Assembly (NCBI GenBank): GCA_017551215.1
Contig: JAFZMA010000056.1
Coordinates: 1 to 10,775, forward strand
Length of the DNA: 10,775 bases
DNA from: Bacteroidales bacterium
GTDB taxonomy: Bacteria > Bacteroidota > Bacteroidia > Bacteroidales > UBA932
Direction of reading: 5' to 3'
This document shows, one piece after another, positions 1-7,264 of the stretch (the stretch's first letter is position 1; every line of letters begins with the position of its first letter). The position numbers and the translations under genes are program-made. A model generated the notes under the pieces. It was given only the letters and a program-made list of their open reading frames with translations, had not been told where the DNA came from and did not search any database.

Positions 1-168
1 CACCCAAACTCTAGCCCCGCAGAGCAACTCCTTCTTCTGGAAACCTGGGCCACCCAAAAGCTTCAGGAACGCCTCCCCCTCTACCAAGCCTGCTCCATCA
101 AAACCATCGACACCTCCAACTGGGATGTCGATTCAATAACCGCCCAAATCCTCAGCAACATCTATTAG
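1..168 (+). CDS. aroK: C-terminal end of a probable shikimate kinase (partial)
   Basis: An open frame enters from the left edge and ends at TAG 166-168, giving 55 residues that finish in ILSNIY. Its pattern LQERLPLYQA, about 14 residues, then a Trp and a short helix resembles the C-terminus of Bacteroidales shikimate kinases, where an R-x-P-(F/L)-Y-x-x-A element follows the lid and adenine-binding regions. Shikimate kinase phosphorylates shikimate with ATP in the aromatic amino-acid pathway, one step after AroE, which is encoded about 4.2 kb away here. The P-loop and substrate-binding parts lie outside the window, so the identification rests on a short, weakly conserved tail and could be another small P-loop kinase. 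The stop overlaps the recJ stop on the other strand. Confidence 0.5.
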   Translation, partial: HPNSSPAEQLLLLETWATQKLQERLPLYQACSIKTIDTSNWDVDSITAQILSNIY

Positions 169-1928
169 AGGGTGGTGTCTTTGCCCTCGCGGATGTCTTT
201 GATTCTGAGCTGGATGTTGGCGATGCTGGAACGGTAGAAGTTCTCGGCGATGCTGTAGCAGATGTCTACAGGATCTCCGCCTGCAAGGTGGTCGAAGTAT
301 TCGCTCATGTTGAAGGCGATGGCGCTGAGCGGACGGTATGGAGCGTCTTCCTGGATGAGTTCTAGTTTTAGGTGTCCGCCACGGCCGTCGATAGGATTGC
401 CCACAACCCGGCCGTTGCCGTTATCGTAGACGCTGGTGGTCATGAATACCGGGGACTGGTTGCCCGGACCGAACGGCTGGAACATGTTCAGCAGACGGAA
501 GAAACGTGGAGTTATCTGCCTGAATTCCAGGAAGGCGTCTATGTTGATTATCGGAGTAAGAATCTCCTTTGTAATGTTCTTGGTAACAATCTCTTCGAAT
601 CTCTGGCGGAAGTTTTCCAGATTCTCTTCCTTGAGCGTAAGGCCTGCTGCGTAAGTGTGACCGCCGAAGTTTTCCAGAAGATCCGCGCAGCTTTCTATGG
701 CATCGTAAAGGTCGAATCCAGCTATGCTTCTGGCGGAACCGGAAACAAAGCCGTTGGAAGATTTGGTAAGAACGATAGTCGGGCGATAGAAGGCTTCCAC
801 CAGACGGCTGGCAACGATTCCCACAACGCCCTTATGCCATTCCGGATTGTAAACCACGGTAGAGTTCAACGTGCTGAATTGCGGATGGTTACGCACTATC
901 TCTATAGCCTGCTGAGTGATGGCCCTGTCTATGCTCTTGCGCTCGTTGTTGTGGTCGTTGATTTCCTTTCCTATGCGGTTTGCCTCCGCAAGGTCATCTG
1001 AAATGAGAAGGTCCACGGCCATACGCCCGCTCTCCATTCTGCCGGCGGCGTTGATTCTCGGGCCAATCTTGAAGACCACATCGTCTATGGTAATCTTGTG
1101 CTTCTCCAGACCGGAGAGCTTTATCATGGACAGAAGGCCTTTCCTCGGCGATTCGTTCAGCCTCTTGAGGCCGTAATATGCCAGCACCCTATTCTCACCG
1201 GTAACACTCACAAGGTCAGCCGCAATGCTCACTGCCACAAGGTCCAGAAGCGGCTCTATCTCCTCGAACGGAATACCGTATCGCTGAGCATAGCCCTGAA
1301 CAAGCTTGAATCCCACGCCGCAACCGGAAAGATCATCGTAAGGATAGTGGCAGTCCTCCCTCTTGGGGTCCAGAGTTGCCACGGCTGGAGGGAGTTCCTC
1401 TCCAGGAAGGTGGTGATCGCAGATGATGAAGTCTATGCCCTTGGTAGCGGCGTACTTGACAGCTTCTCCTTCCTTAATTCCGCAGTCCAGTGCAATTACC
1501 AGAGAGCATTTCCTTTCGGCGGCCCAGTCCACTCCGTAGAATGAAATGCCGTAACCCTCGTCATATCTGTCCGGGATGTAGTAGTCTATGTTGGCTATGA
1601 GGCGTCTGAGGAAAGAGAATACCAGGGAAACCGCGGAGGTGCCGTCCACGTCATAGTCTCCGTAAACCAGAATCTTCTCCCCGCTCCTGACTGCCTTGTG
1701 CACCCTCTCTACGGCCGCTTCCATGTCCGTCATAAGGAATGGATCATGCAGCATGGAAAGGGACGGATGGAAGAACTGGCGAACCTCGTTTGAGTTCTTT
1801 ATTCCCCTCTGAACCAACAGGTTGGCAAGGACCTCGTCTATTCCAAGATCCTGTACCAGCTGCCGGGTGTAGATAGGATTTCCCGGTTCCCTGACAATCC
1901 ACTGTTTTTCTCTGCTCTTAACTACCAT
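165..1928 (-). CDS. recJ: Single-stranded-DNA-specific exonuclease RecJ
   Basis: The 587-residue protein is close to the usual RecJ length (577 in E. coli). RecJ degrades single-stranded DNA 5' to 3' in recombinational repair and mismatch repair. The DHH phosphoesterase core is visible: GDYDVDG (residues 90-96), DCG (148-150), DHH (171-173) and GPRINAAGRM (289-298). These supply the acidic and His ligands for the metal ions. The DHHA1 domain follows, with WHKGVVGIVASRL (364-376), SGSARS (396-401) and GGHTYAAG (422-429). A C-terminal OB-like domain begins near FGPGNQSP (486-493). All motifs are intact. The ATG at 1926-1928 is preceded by a Bacteroidota promoter box at a plausible distance and leaves enough N-terminus for the family's first helices. 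The gene diverges from lysS and converges on the kinase-like gene. Confidence 0.96.
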   Translation of the reverse strand: MVVKSREKQWIVREPGNPIYTRQLVQDLGIDEVLANLLVQRGIKNSNEVRQFFHPSLSMLHDPFLMTDMEAAVERVHKAVRSGEKILVYGDYDVDGTSAVSLVFSFLRRLIANIDYYIPDRYDEGYGISFYGVDWAAERKCSLVIALDCGIKEGEAVKYAATKGIDFIICDHHLPGEELPPAVATLDPKREDCHYPYDDLSGCGVGFKLVQGYAQRYGIPFEEIEPLLDLVAVSIAADLVSVTGENRVLAYYGLKRLNESPRKGLLSMIKLSGLEKHKITIDDVVFKIGPRINAAGRMESGRMAVDLLISDDLAEANRIGKEINDHNNERKSIDRAITQQAIEIVRNHPQFSTLNSTVVYNPEWHKGVVGIVASRLVEAFYRPTIVLTKSSNGFVSGSARSIAGFDLYDAIESCADLLENFGGHTYAAGLTLKEENLENFRQRFEEIVTKNITKEILTPIINIDAFLEFRQITPRFFRLLNMFQPFGPGNQSPVFMTTSVYDNGNGRVVGNPIDGRGGHLKLELIQEDAPYRPLSAIAFNMSEYFDHLAGGDPVDICYSIAENFYRSSIANIQLRIKDIREGKDTTL

Positions 1929-1945
1929 AGTAATAGCGTAGGTTG

Positions 1946-1953
1946 CAAATTTA
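1946..1953 (-). promoter_or_regulatory. recJ promoter -7 box (TAAATTTG)
   Basis: Read on the - strand this is TAAATTTG, a perfect match to the Bacteroidota -7 consensus TAnnTTTG. It ends 17 nt before the recJ ATG, which predicts a leader of roughly 10-13 nt. The -33 element is weak: only a T-run (1971-1977) lies at the right spacing. Confidence 0.6.
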
Positions 1954-1980
1954 GTTAATATTTATCTCATAAAAAAATGT

Positions 1981-1988
1981 TACCTTTG
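1981..1988 (+). promoter_or_regulatory. lysS operon promoter -7 box (TACCTTTG)
   Basis: TACCTTTG matches the Bacteroidota -7 consensus TAnnTTTG at all fixed positions and ends 19 nt before the lysS ATG. The predicted transcript would have a short A-rich leader (near AATATAAAAACCT) without a Shine-Dalgarno sequence. No clear TTTG -33 element is seen; the upstream DNA is AT-rich. The box lies only 27 bp from the oppositely oriented recJ box. Confidence 0.6.
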
Positions 1989-2007
1989 CCCGGTAATATA
2001 AAAACCT

Positions 2008-3537
2008 ATGGAACTTAATCTTAACGAACAGGAACAAAACAGAAGGCAGAGCCTTCAACAGATACGGGATTTGGGCATTGATCCATACCCTGCAGACGAG
2101 TATCCGGTAACAGCCACCTCCGCCCAGATTCTTGAGGGATTCAATCCGGAAGCTGCAGAGGATGACCCTGCCCAGCAGGCTTTCAAGTCCATTTCTTTTG
2201 CCGGAAGACTCATGAGCCGCAGAATCATGGGCGCCGCTTCTTTCATAGAGCTTCAGGACAGCGAGGGAAGAATCCAGGCCTACGTTAAGAGAGACGAGAT
2301 TTGCCCGGGAGAAGACAAGACGCTGTACAACACGGTGTTCAAGAAGCTTCTGGACATTGGAGACATCATAGGAATAAAGGGATTCGCCTTTGTAACCCAG
2401 ACCGGCCAGAAATCTATCCACGTTAAGGAACTCACTCTGCTGAGCAAGTCTCTCAGAGTGCTTCCTATCGTAAAGGAAAAAGATGGGGAAGTGTTCGACG
2501 CTTTTGCAGATCCGGAAATGCGCTACCGCCAGAGGTATGTGGACCTCATCGTTAATCCGGAGGTCAGGAAGGTTTTCGAAAAGCGAACCGTCATATACAA
2601 CACCATGAGGGATTTCTTCAACTCGCACGGATATCTTGAGGTTGAAACCCCTATCCTCCAGCCGATTCCGGGAGGAGCAAACGCACGTCCGTTTGTAACT
2701 CACCACAACGTGCTGGATATGGACCTGTACCTGAGAATTGCAGACGAGCTTTATCTTAAGAGGCTTATAGTGGGCGGATTCCCTGGCGTTTACGAGTTCA
2801 GCAAGAATTTCCGCAACGAGGGCATGGACCGTACCCACAACCCTGAATTCACCGCAATGGAAATCTACGTAGCCTACAAGGACTACAACTGGATGATGGA
2901 CTTTACAGAGAGGATGCTCCAGAAGATTGCAGTTGCAGTTAACGGAACCACAAAGGCTACTATCGGTGAGCATGAAATTGATTTCCAGGGGCCTTACAAG
3001 AGGCTTCCGATGCTTGAGGCCATTAAGCAGTATGCAGGAGTGGACATTACCGGAATGGACGAGACTCAGCTCAGGGAGACCTGCAAGAAGCTCAACGTCC
3101 ATATCCAGCCTAGTTTTGGAGAAGGCAAGCTGATAGATGCAATTTTCGGAGAATTTGTAGAGGGCAACCTCATCCAGCCGACATTCATCATAGACTATCC
3201 GGTTTCCCTGTCTCCGCTTACCAAGCGCAAGAGAGGCAACCCGAATCTGGTGGAAAGGTTCGAGCTGTTCGTTTGCGGCAAGGAGCTGGCAAACGCCTAC
3301 TCGGAGCTTAACGATCCTATAGACCAGCTCGGAAGGTTCCAGGATCAGCTCCGTCTGAAGAACGGCGGAGACGATGAGGCCATGTACATAGACCACGATT
3401 TCATCCGTGCTCTTGAATACGGAATGCCGCCTACCAGTGGAATGGGCATTGGCATGGACCGCCAGACAATGTTCATGACAAACCAGATTTCCATTCAGGA
3501 CGTGCTGTTCTTCCCTCAGATGAAGAAAGAGCAGTAA
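2008..3537 (+). CDS. lysS: Lysyl-tRNA synthetase, class II
   Basis: This 509-residue protein charges tRNA-Lys with lysine using ATP. The N-terminal anticodon-binding OB fold runs from about residue 62 to 145, with [10 protein letters not shown] at 63-72. The class II catalytic core then begins at [10 protein letters not shown] (171-180). Motif 2 is [15 protein letters not shown] (268-282) and motif 3 is GMGIGMDR (478-485). The segment [17 protein letters not shown] (213-229) is the usual lysine/ATP pocket region. The length fits bacterial LysRS and lacks the C-terminal extension that I recall in Bacteroides homologues of about 575 residues. The ATG is supported by a short leader after a TAnnTTTG box. 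It is the first gene of a three-gene operon, with the next start 2 nt after its stop. Confidence 0.97.
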   Translation: MELNLNEQEQNRRQSLQQIRDLGIDPYPADEYPVTATSAQILEGFNPEAAEDDPAQQAFKSISFAGRLMSRRIMGAASFIELQDSEGRIQAYVKRDEICPGEDKTLYNTVFKKLLDIGDIIGIKGFAFVTQTGQKSIHVKELTLLSKSLRVLPIVKEKDGEVFDAFADPEMRYRQRYVDLIVNPEVRKVFEKRTVIYNTMRDFFNSHGYLEVETPILQPIPGGANARPFVTHHNVLDMDLYLRIADELYLKRLIVGGFPGVYEFSKNFRNEGMDRTHNPEFTAMEIYVAYKDYNWMMDFTERMLQKIAVAVNGTTKATIGEHEIDFQGPYKRLPMLEAIKQYAGVDITGMDETQLRETCKKLNVHIQPSFGEGKLIDAIFGEFVEGNLIQPTFIIDYPVSLSPLTKRKRGNPNLVERFELFVCGKELANAYSELNDPIDQLGRFQDQLRLKNGGDDEAMYIDHDFIRALEYGMPPTSGMGIGMDRQTMFMTNQISIQDVLFFPQMKKEQ

Positions 3538-3539
3538 AT

Positions 3540-4367
3540 ATGCCGAATATGAACAACTATCTGTCGCAGAACATAATAACCTCCTTGCAGAACCCAAAGG
3601 TCAAGGAGGTTGTTTTATTGCAGGAAAAGGCAAGGGAGAGAGAGAAAACCGGGCTGTTTCCGGTGGAGGGGCTGAGGGAGGTTTCCGCCTGCATCGGTGC
3701 CGGGTTTGAACTGGATGCCCTTTTCCTCTGCGATGAGATACTTCAGGACAAAGTGCCGGTTTCCATCGCTGAGGAAAAAGTTTACCACGTTAGCTCTCAG
3801 GTTTATTCCAAGATGTCTTACAGGGAAACCACTGAGGGAATTCTGGCTCTTGCAAAGGCCAGGCACACGAGCCTCGAGGAATTGGGCAAGTTGCTGAAAA
3901 ACAGCAAGGAAGTCCCGTTGGTTATCGTGGCCGAGGCGGTTGAAAAGCCGGGCAATCTGGGTGCCATCCTCAGGACCGCAGACGCTTGCGGAGCCACAGC
4001 GGTAATATTCGCAAATCCAAGGACGGACCTCTACAATCCCAACCTCGTGCGCGCAAGTCTCGGGGGAGTTTTCACGCAGACAATCGTTTGTTGCAAAAGC
4101 GAGGCTGCAATTGCTTTCCTCAAGCAGCACGGCATAAAAATCTACACCGCCCAGCTTCAGGACAGCGTCCCGTATTACGGCACGGATATGACCGGCCCTT
4201 GCGCCATAGCCATGGGCAGCGAATCGGACGGCATCTCAGACATCTGGCGCCGGGCTTCCGACCGCAAAATCATGATTCCAATGCTCGGCCGTCTGGACTC
4301 TCTGAACGTTTCAGTTTCCGCCGCCATCCTCTGCTACGAGGCTCTCCGTCAACGAACTGCAAAATGA
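3540..4367 (+). CDS. TrmH/SpoU-family RNA 2'-O-methyltransferase
   Basis: This 275-residue protein belongs to the SPOUT (trefoil-knot) methyltransferases, which transfer a methyl group from S-adenosylmethionine to a ribose 2'-OH in rRNA or tRNA. Residues 10-110 form the substrate-binding domain seen in RlmB-like enzymes (VEGLREV at 42-48). The catalytic SpoU domain has motif 1 EKPGNLGAILRTADACG (135-151, with N139 and R145), motif 2 AMGSESDGI (224-232) and motif 3 IPMLGRLDSLNVSVSAA (246-262), which make the knot and the AdoMet pocket. The RNA target cannot be read from sequence; rRNA and tRNA members look alike. The start lies 2 nt after the lysS stop and the TGA overlaps the aroE ATG, so translation is probably coupled. 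A second in-frame ATG at residue 4 is an alternative start. Confidence 0.92.
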   Translation: MPNMNNYLSQNIITSLQNPKVKEVVLLQEKAREREKTGLFPVEGLREVSACIGAGFELDALFLCDEILQDKVPVSIAEEKVYHVSSQVYSKMSYRETTEGILALAKARHTSLEELGKLLKNSKEVPLVIVAEAVEKPGNLGAILRTADACGATAVIFANPRTDLYNPNLVRASLGGVFTQTIVCCKSEAAIAFLKQHGIKIYTAQLQDSVPYYGTDMTGPCAIAMGSESDGISDIWRRASDRKIMIPMLGRLDSLNVSVSAAILCYEALRQRTAK

Positions 4368-5119
4368 AGAAGTTTGCGCTCATAGGCAATCCCATTGGGC
4401 ACTCACTGAGCCCGCAGCTTTTTGAGGAGGCTTACCATTCCTCCGCCATGCGCTATGACCTTCTTGAGGAAGAGTCCGTAGAGAAATCCATCGCCGAGCT
4501 GAAAAGACAAGGATATCTTGGAGCCAACGTAACCGCCCCATTCAAGGAGGATGTAATGCAGTTTGTCACAAATCCCGACCCTGTGTCAAAGACTATCGGC
4601 GCCTCCAATCTCATCATCTTTGACGGAGAAAAGACATACGCATACAACACTGATTATCTGGCTGTAAGAAGAATGGTCAAGGAGTTCCTGAAAGACTCCG
4701 GTTCTTCTGCCGCATCCACTAAAGCCATTGTAATCGGCTGTGGCGGAGCGGGAAAGGCAGCAGCCCTGGCCTGCGCTGATGAATGCCTGGACACCGTAAT
4801 CGCAAACCGCACGGTGGAAAAAGCGGAAACCTTTGCACTATCCATTGGCATAAAAGCCCTTAGCCTCAGCGATGTCCAAGATCTCCTCATGGTTCTCACC
4901 CTGGGCAATCCCGAATCCAGGAAAAGCCTTCTGGTAATCTACGCCATACCGGAAGAAGACGGCATCATTTGCAAAGAGCTTCTGGGTAAGGCTACCGTAA
5001 TAGAAGCCAACTACAAAGACCCGTGCCTCAATCCTCAAAGCGGTATCCAATGGCTTAGGTATCAAGCCGCAGAAAGTTTCAGAATCCTTACCGGCATCAC
5101 CCCGGTCCAGGATTTTTAA
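4364..5119 (+). CDS. aroE: Shikimate dehydrogenase (NADP-dependent)
   Basis: The 251-residue protein reduces 3-dehydroshikimate to shikimate in the chorismate pathway. The substrate domain shows NPIGHSLSP (9-17, the shikimate-binding serines), NVTAPFKED (55-63, catalytic Lys61), GASN (79-82) and YNTD (94-97, catalytic Asp97). The Rossmann domain has GCGGAG (125-130) and NRTVEKA (148-154), whose Arg contacts the NADP 2'-phosphate. Gln234 in RYQAAESF corresponds to the conserved C-terminal substrate Gln. The usual NATPxGM loop after the Rossmann sheet is replaced by VIYAIPEED (191-199), and the protein is somewhat shorter than E. coli AroE (272). The ATG overlaps the methyltransferase stop as ATGA. 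The same frame stays open upstream, but all family homology starts at this Met. Confidence 0.92.
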   Translation: MKKFALIGNPIGHSLSPQLFEEAYHSSAMRYDLLEEESVEKSIAELKRQGYLGANVTAPFKEDVMQFVTNPDPVSKTIGASNLIIFDGEKTYAYNTDYLAVRRMVKEFLKDSGSSAASTKAIVIGCGGAGKAAALACADECLDTVIANRTVEKAETFALSIGIKALSLSDVQDLLMVLTLGNPESRKSLLVIYAIPEEDGIICKELLGKATVIEANYKDPCLNPQSGIQWLRYQAAESFRILTGITPVQDF

Positions 5120-5141
5120 TCGCTGAGCATAAAAAAAACCG

Positions 5142-5187
5142 TTTGCAGTTTTGTGAAAATTGGAGTATCTTTACTCGGTTAAATTTG
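5142..5187 (+). promoter_or_regulatory. Candidate ssb-purA promoter
   Basis: Two overlapping solutions exist in the 75-bp gap after aroE. TTTG (5142-5145), a 20-bp spacer and TATCTTTA (5166-5173) give a good Bacteroidota -33/-7 pair with one mismatch in the -7 box, and would leave a leader of about 15 nt. A perfect TAnnTTTG (TAAATTTG, 5180-5187) lies nearer the gene but would start transcription within a few bases of the ATG at 5195. No convincing aroE terminator is visible; only a 5-bp AT-rich stem (5135-5152) is present, so read-through from lysS-aroE is possible. Confidence 0.5.
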
Positions 5188-5194
5188 TTTAGTT

Positions 5195-5683
5195 ATGTCT
5201 TTCAACAAAGTATTGATTTTAGGAAATGCAGCCGCTGCTCCGGAGGTTAGACATCTGGAGGGAGGAAGTGTAGTGGCAAATTTCAGGGTTGCTACATCTG
5301 AGGTATTCACAGACAGAAGCGGCAACCGCACGGAAAGAACCGAGTGGCACAATATCGTGTGCTGGAGAAGATTGGCTGAAACTGCCGAGAAGTTCATTCA
5401 GAAAGGTACCCAGGTATTCATCGAGGGAAGGATTACCACCCGTGAATTCACAGACCAGAGCGGACAGAAAAGATACAGGACAGAGATTGTGGCAGACAAT
5501 ATCCAACTGACTGGAAGAAGGCCGGATAGCCAGAATCAGCAGCCGGCACCTCAGCAAAGCTATCAGGCTCCTGCACAGCAGTATCAAAGACCTGCGGCAC
5601 CACAGCCGGTACAACCTGCTCCTCAGGATTTCCCTGCAGTGGAAGACTTCAACGATACAGACGCAAACGATCTTCCGTTCTAG
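5195..5683 (+). CDS. ssb: Single-stranded DNA-binding protein
   Basis: This 162-residue protein coats single-stranded DNA during replication, recombination and repair, normally as a tetramer. The OB fold covers residues 1-107, with FNKVLILGN at 3-11, RTEWHNIVCWRRLAETAEKF at 48-67 and VFIEGRITTREF at 74-85. A Gln/Pro/Ala-rich disordered linker follows (about 112-146). The acidic tail ends in DANDLPF, the conserved tip that recruits partner proteins such as RecJ, RecO and DNA polymerase subunits. The loop after strand 1 reads NAAAAPEV where many family members have NLGKDPEV, a local variation unlikely to matter for the fold. It is followed 34 nt later by purA with no promoter or terminator seen between them. 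Confidence 0.97.
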   Translation: MSFNKVLILGNAAAAPEVRHLEGGSVVANFRVATSEVFTDRSGNRTERTEWHNIVCWRRLAETAEKFIQKGTQVFIEGRITTREFTDQSGQKRYRTEIVADNIQLTGRRPDSQNQQPAPQQSYQAPAQQYQRPAAPQPVQPAPQDFPAVEDFNDTDANDLPF

Positions 5684-5717
5684 TTTTGGAATTCACCTCG
5701 ATTAAATCAGATACAAT

Positions 5718-6977
5718 ATGAAAGTTGATGTTGTATTAGGCCTTCAGTGGGGAGACGAAGGCAAAGGCAAAATTGTGGACGTACTTGCCAAAAACTACCC
5801 CGTAATCTGCAGATTCCAGGGAGGTCCGAACGCCGGGCATTCCCTCCAGTTCTCCGGAAAGAGCTTTGTGCTCCATTCAGTTCCTGCCGGAGTGTTCAGG
5901 AAGAATACCGTAAACATCATCGGGAACGGCGTAGTGCTTGATCCTATGATATTTGAGGAGGAGTGCAAAGCCATTGCAAAGATGGGAGTAGACCCTACAA
6001 AGAACATCGTCATTTCCAAGCGCGCACACCTGATTCTCCCGACTCACAGGATTATGGACGCCGCATCAGAGGCAAGTCTGGGCAAGACCAAGATAGGTTC
6101 CACTCTAAAAGGCATTGGACCTACCTACATGGACAAGACCGGAAGGAACGGACTCAGGGTAGGAGACGCTCTTGCAAAGGACTTCAAGAAGAGATTTAAC
6201 ACCCTCAAGCAAAAGCATATAGCCTATCTCAAGCAATTTGACTTTGAGTACGATGTCAACAAGAACGAGAAGGAATGGTTCAAGGCCATAGACTATCTGA
6301 AGAAGTTCAAGATTGTGGACAGCGAGTATGAACTCAACACTTATCTCAAGACAAAGAAAGCTCTTGCAGAAGGAGCGCAGGGAACAATGCTGGACGTTGA
6401 CTTTGGAGCCTATCCTTTTGTAACCAGCTCATCCACAATCTGCGCCGGAAGCTGCACCGGCCTGGGAGTAGCCCCTTCCAAGGTCGGCAAGGTATTCGGC
6501 GTATTCAAGGCCTACTGCACCAGGGTGGGAAGCGGCCCTTTCCCTACTGAACTCAGCGATGCGGTTGGGGAAGAACTCCGCCAGAAAGGCCACGAGTTCG
6601 GAGCCACCACCGGCAGACCTAGAAGGACCGGCTGGCTGGATATCCCGGCACTCAAGTACGCCATAATGATAGACGGCGCTACAGACCTGATAATGATGAA
6701 GGCAGACGTGCTGGACACATTCGACACCATCAAGGTGGCCGTAGCCTACAAGGTAGACGGAAAGAAGACAGACCGCGTGCCGTTCGACACGTTCGCAAAG
6801 ATAGAACCGGTGTACAAGGAGTTCAAGGGCTGGAAGAAAGACCTCACAAAGTGCAAGACCGCCAAGGAGCTTCCGGCCGCATTCAAACGCTATATCGCGT
6901 TCATAGAGAAAGAGGTTGGCGTAAAACTCTCCTACGTATCCGTAGGCCCGGACCGTTCCCAAACCATCAAACTCTAA
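5718..6977 (+). CDS. purA: Adenylosuccinate synthetase
   Basis: The 419-residue enzyme joins IMP and aspartate with GTP hydrolysis, the first committed step from IMP to AMP. The P-loop-like segment QWGDEGKGK (10-18) contains catalytic Asp13. GGPNAGHS (35-42) carries catalytic His41, with Ser where Thr is common. GSTLKGIGPTYMDK (127-140), EGAQGTMLDVDFG (218-230), TSSST (236-240), ATTGRPRRTGWLD (296-308, the aspartate loop and IMP-binding Arg) and the C-terminal VGPDR (409-413, nucleotide-base region) are all present. Length is normal for bacterial PurA (about 420-430). The ATG gives D13 and H41 the same numbers as in E. coli, which fixes the start. It is probably cotranscribed with ssb and ends at a strong intrinsic terminator. 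Confidence 0.97.
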   Translation: MKVDVVLGLQWGDEGKGKIVDVLAKNYPVICRFQGGPNAGHSLQFSGKSFVLHSVPAGVFRKNTVNIIGNGVVLDPMIFEEECKAIAKMGVDPTKNIVISKRAHLILPTHRIMDAASEASLGKTKIGSTLKGIGPTYMDKTGRNGLRVGDALAKDFKKRFNTLKQKHIAYLKQFDFEYDVNKNEKEWFKAIDYLKKFKIVDSEYELNTYLKTKKALAEGAQGTMLDVDFGAYPFVTSSSTICAGSCTGLGVAPSKVGKVFGVFKAYCTRVGSGPFPTELSDAVGEELRQKGHEFGATTGRPRRTGWLDIPALKYAIMIDGATDLIMMKADVLDTFDTIKVAVAYKVDGKKTDRVPFDTFAKIEPVYKEFKGWKKDLTKCKTAKELPAAFKRYIAFIEKEVGVKLSYVSVGPDRSQTIKL

Positions 6978-7002
6978 CCGAACGTCCGCACGTACTAAAA
7001 CC

Positions 7003-7036
7003 AAGCGGAAGGCTTCTCAAAAACCTTCCGCTTTTT
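7003..7036 (+). terminator. Intrinsic terminator of the ssb-purA transcript
   Basis: A perfect 10-bp stem, AAGCGGAAGG (7003-7012) with CCTTCCGCTT (7024-7033), encloses an 11-nt loop and runs directly into a T-run (7032-7036). It begins 25 nt after the purA stop. The A-rich 5' side also allows some termination in the opposite direction. Confidence 0.88.
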
Positions 7037-7187
7037 CATTTCCATACTCTTAAAGCAGACAGCAGGCTGCAAGAGCCTGTGGCCGCCCATGGCCACATGA
7101 ATGGGTGGACTGCCGAAAGGCAGGACGGGATGAAGCGAAGCGGAAGGCGTTTGCAGCTTGGTGCTGATTTAAGAGTATACAATGAAA
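7034..7187 (+). ncRNA. Candidate structured RNA / inverted-repeat element (unassigned)
   Basis: This non-coding segment folds on itself. The outer stem pairs 7034-7040 (TTTCATT) with 7181-7187. After a small TCC/AC internal loop it pairs 7044-7054 (ATACTCTTAAA) with 7168-7178 over 11 perfect bp, then 7056-7058 with 7164-7166. Inside are three mutually compatible hairpins: 7063-7068/7074-7079, 7083-7090/7101-7108 (with one G-U pair) and 7110-7114/7119-7123 closed by a GAAA tetraloop. The GNRA loop and G-U pair favour the + strand as the RNA. No + strand promoter box is seen, so it could be processed from purA read-through. It does not look like tRNA, tmRNA, SRP RNA or RNase P RNA. A small non-autonomous mobile element is the main alternative. 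Confidence 0.35.
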
Positions 7188-7213
7188 GAAGGGTGACATG
7201 ATTGCCACCCTTC
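7188..7213 (-). terminator. Hairpin downstream of the transporter operon, probable terminator
   Basis: GAAGGGTG (7188-7195) pairs with CACCCTTC (7206-7213) over 8 bp around a 10-nt loop. On the - strand it is followed by TTTCATT, a short T-rich run, and it lies 64 bp past the stop of the 473-residue transporter. The T-run is weak, so termination may be partial. On the + strand no T-run follows. The rest of the gap (7214-7276) holds only a small 5-bp hairpin (7232-7244). Confidence 0.5.
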
Positions 7214-7264
7214 CGTTATCGATGTCAAAACGGAGAATCTCTCCTGCATCTAAATCAAACGTCG

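Noticed and set aside
372..1544. Several + strand open frames inside recJ
   Set aside because: All lie opposite intact RecJ motifs and show no domains.
1951..3597. A 548-codon open frame antisense to lysS
   Set aside because: It is low-complexity for a real fold (rich in Leu, Val, His and Cys), has no recognisable domain and lies exactly opposite a clear LysRS. It is a by-product of lysS codon use.
3986..4363. Possible N-terminal extension of aroE, since its frame stays open upstream for 126 codons
   Set aside because: The extension overlaps the conserved SpoU catalytic domain and its translation is Arg/His/Ser-rich with no AroE homology. The family start KKFALIGNP fits the ATG at 4364.
5135..5152. 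Possible aroE terminator (AAAAC/GTTTT stem)
   Set aside because: The stem is only 5 bp and mostly A-T, with no T-run after it; too weak to call.
7044..7178. tRNA, tmRNA, SRP RNA, RNase P RNA or 6S RNA
   Set aside because: No cloverleaf, CCA end, SRP apical motif or RNase P core was seen. The fold branches, unlike the single long hairpin with a central bubble typical of 6S RNA.
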